Assembly (NCBI GenBank): GCA_002794785.1
Contig: NBBA01000011.1
Coordinates: 930,001-994,000, forward strand
Length of the DNA: 64,000 nucleotides
Direction: 5' to 3'
Source of the DNA: Coniferiporia sulphurascens
Taxonomy: Eukaryota > Basidiomycota > Agaricomycetes > Hymenochaetales > Hymenochaetaceae
Below, piece by piece: positions 24,541 through 37,274 of the stretch (position 1 is its first letter; every line of letters starts with the position of its first letter). The notes under the pieces were generated by a model. It was not told where the DNA came from. It made no database searches and saw only the letters and a list, made by a program, of their open reading frames with translations. The translations under genes and the position numbers were made by a program.

Positions 24541-27500
24541 ATGAAACTCAAGGAGATACATAGAACGGCGACTTTCGCCTGGTCGCCGTCCCCGTCGGTA
24601 CCCCTTCTGGCATCGGGAACCGTCGCAGGCGCCCTCGATGAGTCGTTCAGCAACGACAGCCAGCTCGAAATATGGGCACCCGATTTCATGGACAAGTCCG
24701 AGTATGATCTTGGTGGTTTAGAGCAAGGTGGCCCCAGAGCCTTTATTTCGACGACGTCGAGGTGCTTGATTTTTCCAAATAGATTATTGAGTTAACTGAC
24801 CGCATTCAAAGGTTCAACCGCATTGCTTGGGGTCCCCCCACGAACGGACGCAGCCAGGGTATTATAGCTGCCGGCATGGAGAACGGCGAGCTAGGTCTGT
24901 GGGATCCGGAGAAGATTGTCAAGACATCGGAGTGAGCAATATATACTAGAACATATGCACTGTGCTTAGCTCATACTTTCCATAGTGCCGCGGAGTCCCT
25001 CATATTGCGTAACACAACTCATCAGGGCTCTGTCCGTGGACTCGATTTCAACCCCATCCAGACGAACCTTCTTTCCTCTGGTGCCGTTAACGGGGAGGTG
25101 CGCCATTCTGTATTTATCTCAAATTCAGTCAAGCCATACGCGACATGCCACAGATCTACGTGTGGGACCTGAAAGATCCAAGTAAACCGTACTCACCCGG
25201 GGCGCGCTCTTCAAAACTTGATGAAATCACGTCACTCGCATGGAATAGACAGGTCCAGTATGTCCTTGCGTCATCTAGCAGCACTGGATACACCGTCGTT
25301 TGGGACTTGAGGAACAAGCGAGAGGTTGTTGCGCTGGCATACGGAGGTGCTTCGCAGGGCTTGAATGTCATGGGCGCCGGTAGTAGAAAAGGCATGAGCG
25401 ATGTTGCATGGCATCCTGATAATGTGAGACAAGTTTCTTCAAACAAGTGTTAAAGCAAAGTGTTGTTGACCATTATAAAGGCCACCAGACTTGTCACGTC
25501 TTCTGAAGATGATGCTTCCCCGGTCGTTATGGTTTGGGACTTACGAAACGCGCGTGCGCCCGAGAAGGTATGCACAACTCGGATGGGTCAGAGTAAATGT
25601 TTGGCGTTAACGGTATTTAGATTCTCAGTGGGCATGAAAAAGGCGTTCTTTCTTTGTCGTGGTGCAGACAAGATGCTGATCTCCTCCTATCATGTGGCAA
25701 AGATAATCGTGCACTCTGCTGGAATCCGCAGACTGCCGAAGTGATTGGTGAGGTATGTTGCGTTTGTTGTATATTATAGTGATACCTCATTGATTGTGAA
25801 TTGTGCAATCAGCTCCCATATGCGGATAATTGGGCATTCCAAGTACAGTGGTGTCCCCGCAACCCCGATCTGCTCGCGACCGCGTACTTTGATGGAACGA
25901 TAGGGATTCACTCGTTGCAGACGACCAATGAAACAGCAGATTCGCAAGCTATCGCGCCCACGCCCAAGCCAGATGGTTCCGACGTATTTGATGTGCCAGG
26001 ATTTTCCCGCACAACGCAAGAAACCTTGTCATTAAAGCAACCCCCTAAGTGGCTCAGGCGTCCAGTGTCAAGTTCCTTTGGCTATGGCGGCAAACTAGTT
26101 TCCGTATCAAATCTCCCGTCTGCTAGCGGTAAAAATCAGAGTAGTGCCGTGCACCTGCGCAAGGTAGTGACTGAGCCGACGATAATCGCACGCGCAAAAG
26201 AGCTACTGAGTGCTGCGGATGGACAAACACTTAGTGCATTCGCTCAGGAGAGGTCCGCGGATGCAGAAGCGCGTGCGGAGCACGATTCCGCGAGCTGGAA
26301 GGCTCTTACGAGTCTTTTCCATACCGACTCCCGCGAGGAGCTCGTTACCCTGCTTGGCTTCTCTAAGGCTGAAATCTCCGCACGCGTCGCCGAAGCGGTC
26401 GAAAAGATCAGAGTGGCTGCAGCGCCAACCCCAACGCAGGCACCAGTGGACGAATTGACATATGAGGACAATAAGCCTCATGAGCCTGTCGTATCGTTCG
26501 CTGAGCCTGAGACGGAGCAGGAGCCAGAACATACGCCGTCCGAACAAAGTCCGAGTGTCGCGTCCGACCATACGGATGTTACCAAGGCTGCCGATGGAGA
26601 GTCCACTACGACCGCGCCCTCTTTGTTCGACGACGAAATTGGTACACCTCAGATGGATGCGGAAGCGGACTTTTTCAGTTCGATGAGCACTACTATCAAC
26701 GCGGTTCCAGAACGTGTACGAATTCCCCATCAAAATTACGCCCAGGACTCGTCTGTGGCGGCGACCGTGGGTTCGCGTCCATCGTCTGCTGCATCTGAAG
26801 TCACGAGAAACAACACCTTCCGTATATATCCTTCGGAAGAGTCTGAGATCGATCGCCTCGTTACTAAGTCGCTCGTCTTGGGTGACTTCGAGTCTGCGGT
26901 CACGTTGTGTTTGTCTGCGGAACGTTACGCTGACGCCATCCTTCTGGCCGTGAAGGGTGGGCCGAAGCTCTTGCAGAGCACTCAACAAGCATACTTCGAG
27001 AAGCGCACGATCAACCTTCCTTATCTCCGCCTTTTCCAGTCTATTGTTACAGAGGACCTTGACGATATCGTGCAAAATGCAGATTTGCAGGAGTGGCAGG
27101 AGATTTTCGTTGTATTGTGTACTTTTGCAAAACCTGACGAGTTTGCCAATCTCACGGAGCAGCTTGGCCAGCGCCTTGAGTTCCGAGCAAATATGGTAAA
27201 AGACTCCGAGGCGGCAGATGCGGAAGAGTTGAGGAAGAATGCTACGTTGACGTACCTCGCCGCGGGCCGGCTCGAGAAGGTCGTGAACATCTGGATCGAA
27301 GAGATGGCCGAAGAGGAGAGTCGTTTGTTAGCGGGCGCGGACGAGAAGAGCAGCTCGCGGTACCCTGCTCACGCGCATGCTCTGCAGACGTTTATGGAGA
27401 AGGTTACAATTTTCCGCGGCGCAACAAATTACACCGATGCAGATCTGAACGTGGTCCCGGACCCTGTGGCGATACGCACCTACAAGCTCTCGAACCTGTA

Positions 27501-29357
27501 CGAACGCTACTACGAGTACGCCGATCTCCTGGCTACCCAAGGTCTCCTCCAGGAAGCAGTTAGTTTCCTAAAATATATCCCATCGGACTACCAAAGTATC
27601 GCTAGTGCAGACATCGATTTCTCAATGGCTCGCGAGCGCTTGTTGGCCGCCTCAGGACAAACGCCCGCTCTTCCTTCATCTGCAGAAACTGGCGCATTGG
27701 CGCCAGCATCAAGTAACCCGCCCCAGGCAGGCAATTACGGATACCAGGCATATAGTGCCGATCCGGTTACTGTTTCTTCAACCGCTTCTGTCGGAGATCG
27801 TGCACCTACAACGCGCTACATACCATACGATTCGACCAGCACAGCAGCTCCAGGTCAGTCTACGAACCCCTACGCCCCGGTAGCTCCAATGGTGCAGCAG
27901 CAGCAACACTACCAGCCCACGGCAACGATGCAGTCATACGGTGTTGGTCCCTACGCCCCTACGCAAGGTGTCCAAGTTTCCGCTCCGCCTCCTTCAATGT
28001 CGAGCACCTCCCAGCCAAGTGTGCTACCGCCGCCCCCGCCTCCGAAGAAGCGTGATAATAGGGGATGGAACGATGCACCTGTTCTGGACCGCCGCACGCC
28101 CGTTGGGTCAAACAAAGCTAACGCAATTACGTCTCCGTTCCCGAACGCGTCACCGTCTTCCGGCTCCGTTCCTGGTTCGCCTGCCATGCGTGGTCCTACG
28201 CAGAGCCTTCCGCCGCCTCCTCGCCCCGGGAGCGTTAATAAGGGACCTGTACAAGCCATGCAAGGCCCCCCACCTCCCGGCCATCATCGTCCGCCGTCTG
28301 TCCCCCTGCATGGCCCCCCTCATGGTGGTTATGCACCGCCGCCTCCAGGAAGGGCTTACTCCCCTCTCCAACAAGGTCAATCCACTCAGGCCCAGGTTGG
28401 CCCTCCCCAGTCTCGCGGACATCAACAACATGCGCCGCCTGGACGTGTCTTGTCTCCGTCGCAGTCCCAGGGACCCCCACGACAAATGCCTCCTCCCCAG
28501 GGCCAATTTGCGGGAACTCGTTCTGGAATGCCTCCGATTGGTGGACCAAGCGTGGCAGGCCAATTCGCACGGGCGACGCCGCCCCCGGGCTGGCCTGGTC
28601 CTGGATTCCCGGGAGCACAGCAGCAGGCGAACAATGCCGGTCCGCCACAAATGCAGCCTCCTCCGGGTCCGTATGGCCCGCCGCCGACTGTAGCAAGACA
28701 GATGCCTCCACCTGGCGCCCCTAACCAACAATCACAAGCTGGGTTGTCCGCTCCACCGCAGCACGCTGGGTCGGCACCCTCTCAAGGACCAGCACCGGGC
28801 TCCGTAGGTGGCTCGCGTCCACCTCCGTCGAGGCAAGGGCCGCCGCCGCCTAAATATCGTACGTTTAATATCTTCTTAAGTTACGTTTCCCAGTTGACGC
28901 TGGAGAAACAGCGGCTGGTGACCGATCACATATCCCTGACGCATCGAAACGTGCGTACGAGATCTTGCTGCAGGCCCTTGGCCACTTGAAACAAACGAAT
29001 CAAGTACGTGGTCTTCATTATTTGTTACCGATGAGACCTAAGTTGTGCTAAAAATACGATATAGCCTAAGCGTATGGTTGATGATACAGAGCGCAGGCTT
29101 AACGCGTTATTCGACGCGCTTAACTGTGAAACGCTGTCACCGCCAGTAGTCAGTCAGCTCGGTGACCTCACGGAAGGTATGTCCTCGTCTTGGCTAACGG
29201 TAACTATGACCTGTGCTGATGGTTGTATATAGCGATGGCGGCGCGGGACCAGCAGCGTTCGCTGGCGATTCATGCTGAGCTATTAGTTCAAGGGTCTCGT
29301 ACGGACGATATTGGGCTGTGGATGTCTGCCATTAAGTTGCTCATTATGCGGCTGTAG
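24541..29357 (+). CDS. SEC31: COPII outer coat protein SEC31
   Basis: Outer cage subunit of COPII vesicles, pairing with SEC13 for ER-to-Golgi transport. The product is about 1,290 residues. The N-terminal WD40 propeller begins [16 protein letters not shown] and shows blades such as [20 protein letters not shown] and [14 protein letters not shown]. The SEC13-binding insertion blade and an alpha-solenoid (ACE1) follow in the large exon from about 25801. It contains [38 protein letters not shown] and [20 protein letters not shown] Pro/Gln/Gly-rich region of about 300 residues (27.7-28.85 kb) is the SEC23-binding and activating linker. After two short introns a C-terminal helical domain ends in [13 protein letters not shown]. 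All parts read through. Long open frames on the opposite strand are by-products of GC-rich codons. Confidence 0.95.
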
Positions 29358-29576
29358 TAACTTAAAGCTCTATTGATTGATCGATGATTGCTGTCGTCAA
29401 TACCATATGAATGTAGAGAATCGGATCTCCTTTTCTTTGTTGTTTTTTAAAATTCGGCACGCTTATAGTATAAAGTTTAAACTCTTTGATGAGGAAGTCA
29501 TACCGGCATATTGCGAGACGCGCTTCTTGGACGCGTCGCGTCGTGTCGCATTTGGTCAAACTCCCTTGTCTATACC

Positions 29577-32261
29577 ATGTCTGACTCAAGCGAGGAAAGC
29601 AACGCTGATATCATATCACTCGTCAAGTCAGTTTACTGCGATGTCTGGGACGAGTTTTACGTCTGGGAACAAGCCCACTCGGAATCTGTCATCAGCTCTC
29701 TACGTCGCAATGACATGGGTCTTCTTAAAAGCACTACTATTGAGCCACAGGGCGCTAATATACCAAACCCCAACTTTAACTGGGAGTTCTTGGACTCGAG
29801 AGAGCCTACCATTGTTAAAGCTCCAAGGCTTGAGCCGACCCCCAGCTACGAGTCCTGCGCGCCCATGTTCAGAAATTATTTTGTCGGTGACGATCCAGAC
29901 GACTTGCATTTTCTTCCCTTCCCCAATGACTCGAAATTCGACCTTGTTGGGTACCAGAGCCACTATCGGTCTTTCGAATGGCAGCACCGCACTTTAAACC
30001 CAGATCGTATGTTCGCCTGCCTTACCGATTCATCTACCTTAAAGAACTCACCTTGCTAAAATTGGGGTCCAGTTGAGACCATAATCTTGGAAACCGTGAC
30101 TAGATTAAATTCCTACCATGAGATTTCTCTTGAGGACATACAAAAGACGCGTGTATTCCCAGAGGTAAGTATGTGGAAACTTGGAGAAAGGTAAATATCT
30201 CTCAGCAGTTCTGAGGGCGGCGGAAACTCATGTAGGCAACCTTCAGAGATCTCTTGCAGTGGCTTGTTTTCCCCGTCCTGCATAAAAATATCCCAAAGTC
30301 CACCTTAACGCAAGACCAAATGAGCATACAGGCACGCTTCGAACGCGAAGTCGGTGCATTTTGTCCGAGTTTGAACTGTACCGAGCATTTCTGCTGTTCT
30401 CATGGTGAGTGGCTGGGTAAATGCTGATTCATTATCTACTGAGCAAACACCTCGACAGAGAACGATTCGAAGATTGGGCCCCCAAATCCGTCATCTGATA
30501 TACAGGAACTGCAAGAGGCGCGGAAGCCATGCGGAACTGCCTGTTACTACATATCATCTACTGAAGAACACTTCGACTCTAGTGAGGTACGCTGGCGAAT
30601 CCACCGTTGGTACTTTTGCGGCTTGAGCTTGCTTCAGATAGACAATATAGACTACAACTCAGACCTTATGGCTACCCTTACCACCATCTTGTCCGTCTGT
30701 CCGAACCTCGATGCTTGCCACTTGGCAACTGCCTGTCGCCGGACCTGCAAGGAGGTACAATATGAGTTTACCTGGGCGGGATTTTTGCAGTTTCCACATA
30801 GCTGAATTGGGCTAAAGGTGTTCTTAGCTATGCGAAAGTTGCAAGAGCGAAAGCCGCCTCTCGACGAAGGTGACGTATTCAAAAACTCCATCAAACCGGT
30901 GGGTCCGATCGAAATACGTGAGTCAAGAAGCTCCCGATTTTCCTTCATCCCGTCGTTTTGACAATATCACAGTTGAACAATTTACACTATCATACGCACC
31001 GTTAGTCCTTTTCCGCCGCAGGCTACCTCGATTAATTCTGGCATTAATATTCGTCTGAACTAACGATCCCCAAGCGGTGATCCCTGCCACCATGAGGGGC
31101 CGTGTGACAGCACAGTAGGATGCCCATGCTACACGAATAAGGCGTACTGTGAAAAGGGATGTCGCTGTTCACCAACGTGTATTTGCCACCTTCCGCTCAG
31201 ATCTTGAATTGTTCATTCTGAAAAGAGCATATATTTATAGGCAGACGCAGATACCGTGGCTGCAGGTGCAAGGTTCGGAACAAGCTGAAGGCCCCTGCAA
31301 CGTGCGGATCTACCGACAAGTGCCCGTGTGTTATGGCAGGGAGGGAGTGCGATCCGGAAGTCTGTGGTCCTTGTAAACCGACGTACGTTTCATAGACAGA
31401 TCTCCTTATACGTCTTGTTCAAAATTTACGTTAGAGGTGAGACTCATAGTTTTTCATCCGGAAGACATCTTACACAAGTGTCAAACAAGCGGACGGGGAC
31501 AGTCTATGCTGGAACTCACAGATCCAGCGTGGCAAGCAGAATGTTAGTGGTTATTTGCGTGCGGGAGGATGTTCTAAATGTCCGGGGAATGTTCTCGTAC
31601 GTTGCAGGGGACTGCGGTAATGGGTACCCGGCATGGACAAGGGCTATTCGTCACTGAGAAAGTCAACGAAGGGGATTTCATTGCCGGTGAGAATCACGGT
31701 TGTATTCCCTAAAACTCCGTAAAAACAATCCTCTGTCCCTTAAGAATACGTTGGGGAAATCATCCTCGAGCCGACCGTGGAAAGCCGCGAGTACGTGCCT
31801 TCGTCTTCAGGTTTTCCGGGCTCTCGGTCAGGCCAAGCGCACACACTGATAAAAACTTACTACCATCCTCATGATTTCAAAGCTTCGTGAATGCGCATCG
31901 CGGCCGCAACTACCTCTTCGCACTGAACAGTGTACTCTCGGTTGATGCCTCAACTATCGGGAACGAGTCCCGCTTCATCAACCACGCGAAGGGGAAGAAA
32001 GCAAACTGTGGAGCTTTGTGTAAGTCTAAATATCGATTTCTCTTCGTTGAGAATTGATGAACATATCGCATTCCTATTTCTAAGGTCGCCTTGTTAACGG
32101 GGAACATCGGATAGGTATCTTCGCCAGTGCGTGTCGTCACTTCCTACTTGTTGACTTAATCGGAGCTGATTCCGATTGATACTTTGGTCAAATTAGCAAA
32201 AAACTTGAAGGAGGGAACGGAGCTTCTTCTAGATTATGGCCGGTCCTTCTTTGTGAACTAG
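29577..32261 (+). CDS. EZH2-like histone H3 Lys27 methyltransferase
   Basis: Catalytic subunit of Polycomb repressive complex 2. It starts with MSDSSEESNADIISLVKS; the N-terminal half is divergent. The pre-SET CXC region is clear: GDPCHHEGPCDSTVGCPCY, EKGCRCSPT, then across an intron RRRYRGCRCKVRNKLKAP and CGSTDKCPCVMAGRECD. The SET domain follows: FVTEKVNEGDFIAEYVGEII, NYLFALNSVLSVDAS, RFINHAKGKKANC (NHS is NHA here), VNGEHRIGIFA, GTELLLDYGRSF. The catalytic Tyr context (LDYG) is kept, and the protein ends three residues later, so the post-SET part is minimal. It lies 219 bp behind SEC31 and convergent with kinase K1. Its last exon has a diverged copy at about 35.15-35.33 kb. The exact exon borders in the first half are not resolved. 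Confidence 0.88.
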
Positions 32262-34860
32262 GTAGGGGTTATTCTGTATGTTTTGTACTATTGTCTGTGG
32301 GCTCCGACGTGCGCTTCGCGGTATGGATATGGGATTTTTTTAAATGGAAAAGATAATTATAACTACTAGCCTCCATTCGCGGATTTTTCTTGCGATCGTT
32401 TAAGGTATTTTATAAGTCGAATACATGGTATATGCAATGATAATAGCTGTAAAAGCGTTGCTTTGTAAGGGGTGTGTCGGAAGGACTTGTCTGAGTCCAT
32501 AGCTATGTCCGTGAAGCCGGCTGAAAGCCTGCACCTGCGACACTCTGAAGGCGTCACTAACGTCCCTCATGACCTCTATCCAGTGTAAGCGCTGGGTGCG
32601 GTCTTCCTGGGTATACACGTGCTGCGGCCTAACTCACTGCACTTGAGGCACAGTGTCCATCCTATCAGCTCGCACTGGGAGGTTGAATAAAAAGCGATAT
32701 GTATCATATTAGCTGCACGCGCAATCCAAGAGCATAGAAGCGGAAACCCACCGTTTGATTAAAGTGCGTACAGAATCCGCATCGATCATTATGATTGCGC
32801 TTAATCCGCTTCTCGGGGAACTCGAGTGACATCTTTGTGCTTCCTAGGAGGGTGGGAAGACTCGGACGGGCGGGAGGAGAATCAAAGTCCCGGCCGTAGA
32901 CGTTTGTAGAGATGGGGAAGGGAAGAATAGTAGGGGGGTCATCCGTCCAGGGCTGGAAGCGGGCCGACAACCGTGAGTGGTTGAAGTACCCTGCAAGGTG
33001 GGCGGGGCGTTCATTCACGGGAGCCGGCGCGCGAATATCCCAGGCAGTCTGAGAATGATGGATCGTCCTGAGTTTACAGGCGATGGTAGACATAGAAGGC
33101 CGCGCCGATGGCGAGCGAGCCCAGCAGCGGTTGCATAATTTCCACAAGTTCCGATGTAGATCAGACCACGAATTTGAATATTCCTCGGGAATTGTAGGAA
33201 GCCCGCCAGACATGATGGCGGAAACAATACCGATATCATTCTTGATATGAGAATACGGCGGCTTCTTTGTCAATAATACCTTTTTGCAGGAAAGAGTTGA
33301 GCACACACTCGGTAAATCTCTGGTACTATCGAACTACTTACAAGAACTGTCATCCCGAATGCCCACACATCAGACGCCTTTGAGTAAATGTCGGACTGCT
33401 GATCCATTGGATAGAGCAGCTCAATCGACGTGTACCGGATAGTGCCTCCGATACCGCCAGTTGTCGAACTGAAGCTGAAAGTTTTTGAAGCAGCGAGCAT
33501 ACGGGATATACCGAAATCGCAGATACGAGGTTCACCTGAAGAAGATATTAAGATGTTCTCCTGTTGTGGCATGAGAAGATAGTCTTTAGGTAATTCCGAT
33601 ATTGACACTGACAGGTTTAATATCGGAATGTATGATGCCTTTGTAATGAAGGTAGTCAACACCTTCCGCGACACACAGTACCTGTCATAAATACAGTATA
33701 AGTAAACATGCTTTTCTACTGCCTATGGAGTGTCGCTCACTAGTTTCTGGAGATCACAATCCGGATGTGATTCTAGGTACGTCAGGACAGTACCATTCTC
33801 CATCCACGCCGAAACCAGAGATGGATAATTGCTATCCTCAAAAAAGAGCCCATGAAGCGGGAGGATGTATGGGTGGTCCAATTTTGTCCATATGTATAGC
33901 TCCTTCACTAGTTTCTGGACGCCGAACGTTAGGCACGGGTAGTACAATTCATAAACAAGCAAGAAATGTGCACCTTTTGGAGTTTTCCGTCTCCCATCGT
34001 ATGCACACGAAGCCTCTTGATCGCTACCTTCAGGTTCCCGTTTCCACCTGATAGTACAACTGAGCAATAACCGGTAAAGATGTCGCTGTAGCCTCCATAG
34101 GCTTTCATTACAGGACTGATATCCCTGATCTTCCCCGTAAGGTTTAGATGTGCGATGCGAGCGAGGAGCCTCTGTAGCATCCCCTGGGTACCGGGCCGGG
34201 ATTGTGAGACCATGAGCCTTGTTTTGGTGGCCAGACTACATTGGCGTCCGAGCTTTTTACATTCCAGGCAGGCCCCTTTGAAGGTTAGGCGACACTACAT
34301 GAACGAGACATACATTCGGTCAGCAACGTTGAGACAGCCTCGAGGAGTCGGCAGACGTCTGACCTCCTGACGACGTAGCCTGCATTTTGCGCAGTGGTTG
34401 TCATTTCTATGCTTACCATTGGCTTTCGGTTGGTTCAACAGACGGATTAGCAGAGGATGAGACATTGTTTTCTCCCACTATAGCATGGGATGGGGATGGT
34501 TAACCGAAGTGTTGAGAGTCTGCTTCTCGCATGCACATCTTATGTAGCTGTGGTAAGAGTAGTTGGATCAATGATCCTGATTCCTCGGATGAACACAAGC
34601 ACGGCAGTGGTGCGGTGATATCCTTCTGTCATTGAGAACCGCAGGGGCAGTGCAAGTATAAAAAAAGGATGGGTAGGGCATTTTCAGTAAGTAGAAATAT
34701 ACCTCACATCCTGCATCGCCGACGCAGAAAAATCGGGACGGCAGGTGTAAGCAAAACCGATCCAACTTGTTGTGCGAATACAACCTTTTCTCTCCGCAAA
34801 TCCGGCGGGGCTGAAAAATAAAACCGGAGCTCAAAAATATCGGAAAATTCCGCTAACGGA
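32120..34860. repeat. Tandem segmental duplication, unit A
   Basis: This unit comprises the last exon and 3' flank of the methyltransferase gene, kinase K1 and the K1 upstream region. It matches 35140-37960 (unit B) in the same order and orientation. Similarity begins close to CCAGTGCGT (about 32126) and runs past the block TCCGCAAATCCGGCGGGG upstream of the kinase. Coding parts are the best conserved. Confidence 0.85.
32576..34213 (-). CDS. K1: protein kinase with C-terminal Zn2Cys6-like module
   Basis: Spliced from 34213-33974, 33914-33741, 33681-33613, 33560-33342, 33279-32752 and 32674-32576, giving 442 residues with all phases consistent. Kinase features: a Gly-loop-like GGYSDIFTG (about residues 40-48), the ATP lysine VAIK (Lys66), catalytic loop HSDIKPEN (Asp158, Asn163), DFG at 176-178, and SDVWAFGMTVLV in the C-lobe. 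It is therefore a probable active Ser/Thr or TKL-like kinase of a family expanded in agaricomycetes. After the kinase come about 120 polar residues, then Cys401, 404, 411, 419, 422 and 430, spaced C-x2-C-x6-C-x7-C-x2-C-x7-C as in fungal binuclear zinc clusters, preceded by basic KRIKRN. The last intron splits the cluster just before Cys411. Function and substrates are unknown. Confidence 0.88.
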
Positions 34861-35041
34861 CCGTCGGAACGACTTGAAAAAGGAAAATGTTGCACTGTTC
34901 CTACAACACCTTTTTTCGATTGCTCACTTGACAGAGAGAATATAATACATAGTGTGGAAATGCCACTCGGCAATACACATACATGTGTTTCATTAAAATA
35001 ACATTTTAACGGCGACGACACTTGGAGTAAGTGTCGGACTA
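34214..35041. promoter_or_regulatory. Upstream region of K1 with block shared by the kinase cluster
   Basis: No gene is seen. The stretch 34630-34825 matches blocks upstream of K2 (37690-37885), of K3 (40585-40780) and, inverted, of K6 (59940-60180). Shared landmarks include CGGTGCAAG-like and CGCAAATCCGGCGGG sequences. Conservation of non-coding sequence beside each duplicated kinase suggests co-duplicated promoter sequence. Any regulatory role is inference. Confidence 0.6.
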
Positions 35042-35125
35042 CTACCAGTGAGTGATCAGCTCAACTGACATAGCCCTACCGAACGGTGCAGTCGGTGCCA
35101 CTAGTTGTTGAGTGGAAGCTGAACG
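35042..35125 (-). pseudogene. Kinase exon relic
   Basis: Read on the minus strand, this short piece gives TFSFHSTTSGTDCTVR and, after a stop and a frame change, MSVELIT. It matches the activation-segment stretch of the neighbouring kinases (TFSFSSTTGGIGGTIR, then TSIELL). It is isolated, with no other kinase exon around it, so it is the remnant of a lost kinase copy at the junction of the tandem duplication. Confidence 0.6.
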
Positions 35126-35149
35126 TACCTGTAGCGGTGAGCACGCGAG

Positions 35150-35330
35150 ATAACCTAAGTCGCTATCTTGTTGCCAGTGCGTATGGTCTTTTCCTACTTG
35201 TCTACCGAAACTGACCTGATTCCGATTTGTATCCTGACTCAAATCAGCGAAACACTTCAAAGCGGAGACATAATTTCTTCTCGACTATGGCCGATCCTTC
35301 TTTGTGAACTAGGTCGGAGTAGTTCTGTAT
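35150..35330 (+). pseudogene. Duplicated 3' end of the EZH2-like gene
   Basis: A diverged copy of the final exon and 3' flank of the methyltransferase gene (32130-32330). The final residues LLDYGRSFFVN and the stop are still readable, followed by the same non-coding flank (CTGTATGTTTTGTAC). No upstream SET or CXC exons are present, so it cannot encode an enzyme. It was carried along by the tandem duplication that created K2. Confidence 0.85.
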
Positions 35331-35640
35331 GTTTTGTACCATTGTCTATGGACTCCAACTTGCGCTTCGTAATATGGGTACAGGTTTTTTTTTTTGAATG
35401 AAATACTGTAAGTCATTTTCTGACTCTATTCGCAGCATTTTTATACAGCCCTCGCGGCACGATCATTAAAGGTATTCTAGGGGGTCAGATGCATGGTATA
35501 CGTAATGATAGCTGTGAAAGCGTTACTTTGTAAGGGGTGTGCCAGAAGGACCTGTCCGAGCCCATAGCCATGTCCGTAAAACTGGCTGAAAGCCTGCACC
35601 TGCGACATCCTAAATGTGTCATTAACGTCCCTCACGACCT

Positions 35641-37274
35641 CTATCCAGTGTAAGCGCTGGGTGCGGTCTTCCTGGGTATGCACGTGCTGCGACCTAACTC
35701 CCAGCATTTGAGGCACAGTGACCATCCTACCAGCTCGCACTGGGAGGTTGAATAAAAAGCGATATGTACCATCTTAGCTGCACGTGAAACTTAAGAGCAT
35801 AGTAGCGGAAACCCACTGTATGATTATAGAAGGCACAGAATACGCATCGATCATTATGGTTGCGCTTAATCCGCATCCCGCGAAACTCGAGTAGCATCTT
35901 TGTGCTTCCTGGGAGAGTGGGAAGACTCGGACGGGCGGGAGGAGAATCAAAGTCTCGGCCGTAGAGATTTGTAGAAATGGAGAGGGGAAGATCAATAAGA
36001 GGGTCATTCGTCCGGGGCTGGTAGCGGGCCGACAACCGTGAGTGGTCGAAGTACCCTGCAAGGCGGGTGAGGCTTTCGTTCATGGGAGCCGGCGCGCGAA
36101 TATCCCAGGCAGTCTGAGGATGATTGATCGTCCTAAGCTTTAAGGCGATGGCAGACATGGAAGGCCGCGCTGATGGTAAGCGAGCCCAACAGAGGTTGCA
36201 TAATGTCCACAAGTACCGATGTAAATCAGACCACGTATTTGAATATTCCTCGGGAATTGTAGGAAGCCCGCCGGACATGATGGCGGAAACAATACCGATA
36301 TCATTCTTGATATGAGAATACGGCGGCTTCTTGGTCAACAACACCTTTTTACAGGAAGGAGTTGAGCATACACTCGGTAAATCTCTGGTACTGTCGAACT
36401 ACTTACAAGAACTGTCATCCCGAATGCCCACACGTCAGACGCCTTTGAGTAAATGTCGGATTGTTGATCCATTGGGTAGAGCAGCTCAATCGATGTGTAC
36501 CGGATAGTGCCTCCGATGCTGCCAGTTGTCGAGCTGAAGCTGAAAGTTTTTGAAGCGGAAAGTATACGAGAAATACCGAAATCGCAGATACGAGGTTCAC
36601 CTGAAGAAGATATTAAGATGTTCTCCTGTTGTGGCATGAGCAGATAGTCTCTGGGTAACTCCAGGATTGACACTGACAGGTTTAATATCGGAATGTATGA
36701 TGCCGTTGTAATGAAGGTAGTCAACACCTTCTGCAATACACAGTACCTGTCATAAATACGGTATAAGTAAACATGCTTTTCTACCGCCTATGGAGTGTCG
36801 CTCACTAGTTTCTGGAGATCACAATCCGGATGTGATTCTAAATACGTCAGGACAGTACCATTCTCCATCCACGCCGAAACCAGAGATGGATAGTTGTTAT
36901 CCTCAAAAAAGAATCCATGAAGCGGGAGGATGTATGGATGGTCCAATTTTGTCCATATGTACAGCTCCTTCACTAGTTTCTGGACAGAACATTAAGTAGG
37001 AGGGTACGGTCATAGACACACAGGAGATGTGCACCTTTTGGAGTTTTTCGTCTCCCATCGTGTGCACACGAAGTCTCTTGATCGCTACCTTCAGGTTCCC
37101 GTTTCCATCTGATGATACAACTGAGCAATAACCAGTAAAGATGTCGCTGTATCCTCCACAGGCTTTCATTACAGGACTGATGCCGTTTATCTTCCCCGTA
37201 AGGTTTAGATGTGCGATGCGAGCGAGGAGCCTTTGCAGTATCCCCTGGGTACCGGGCCGGGATTGTGAGACCAT
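35641..37274 (-). CDS. K2: protein kinase with C-terminal Zn2Cys6-like module
   Basis: Tandem paralogue of K1 with the same exon structure (37274-37035, 36979-36806, a short exon, a 219-nt exon, 36344-35817, 35739-35641) and the same predicted length of 442 residues. It retains VAIK, HSDIKPEN, ICDFGISR and SDVWAFGMTVLV, so it should be catalytically competent if expressed. The six cysteines of the C-terminal module keep the C-x2-C-x6-C-x7-C-x2-C-x7-C spacing. The residues between the first three differ from K1 (CVFCAFYNHT instead of CGFCTHFNQT), while the second half, CELVGWSLCLKC and GRSTCIPRK, is conserved. Keeping all six Cys after divergence suggests selection on the module. Confidence 0.88.

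Noticed and set aside
26203..27075. 290-codon open frame on the minus strand inside SEC31
   Set aside because: It lies fully antisense to the SEC31 solenoid exon, whose family blocks are clear on the plus strand. The antisense frame is Arg-rich, as expected from complementing GC-rich codons.
28150..28731. Long minus-strand frames opposite the Pro-rich part of SEC31
   Set aside because: They are by-products of the biased Pro/Gln/Gly codons on the plus strand; no domain is seen.
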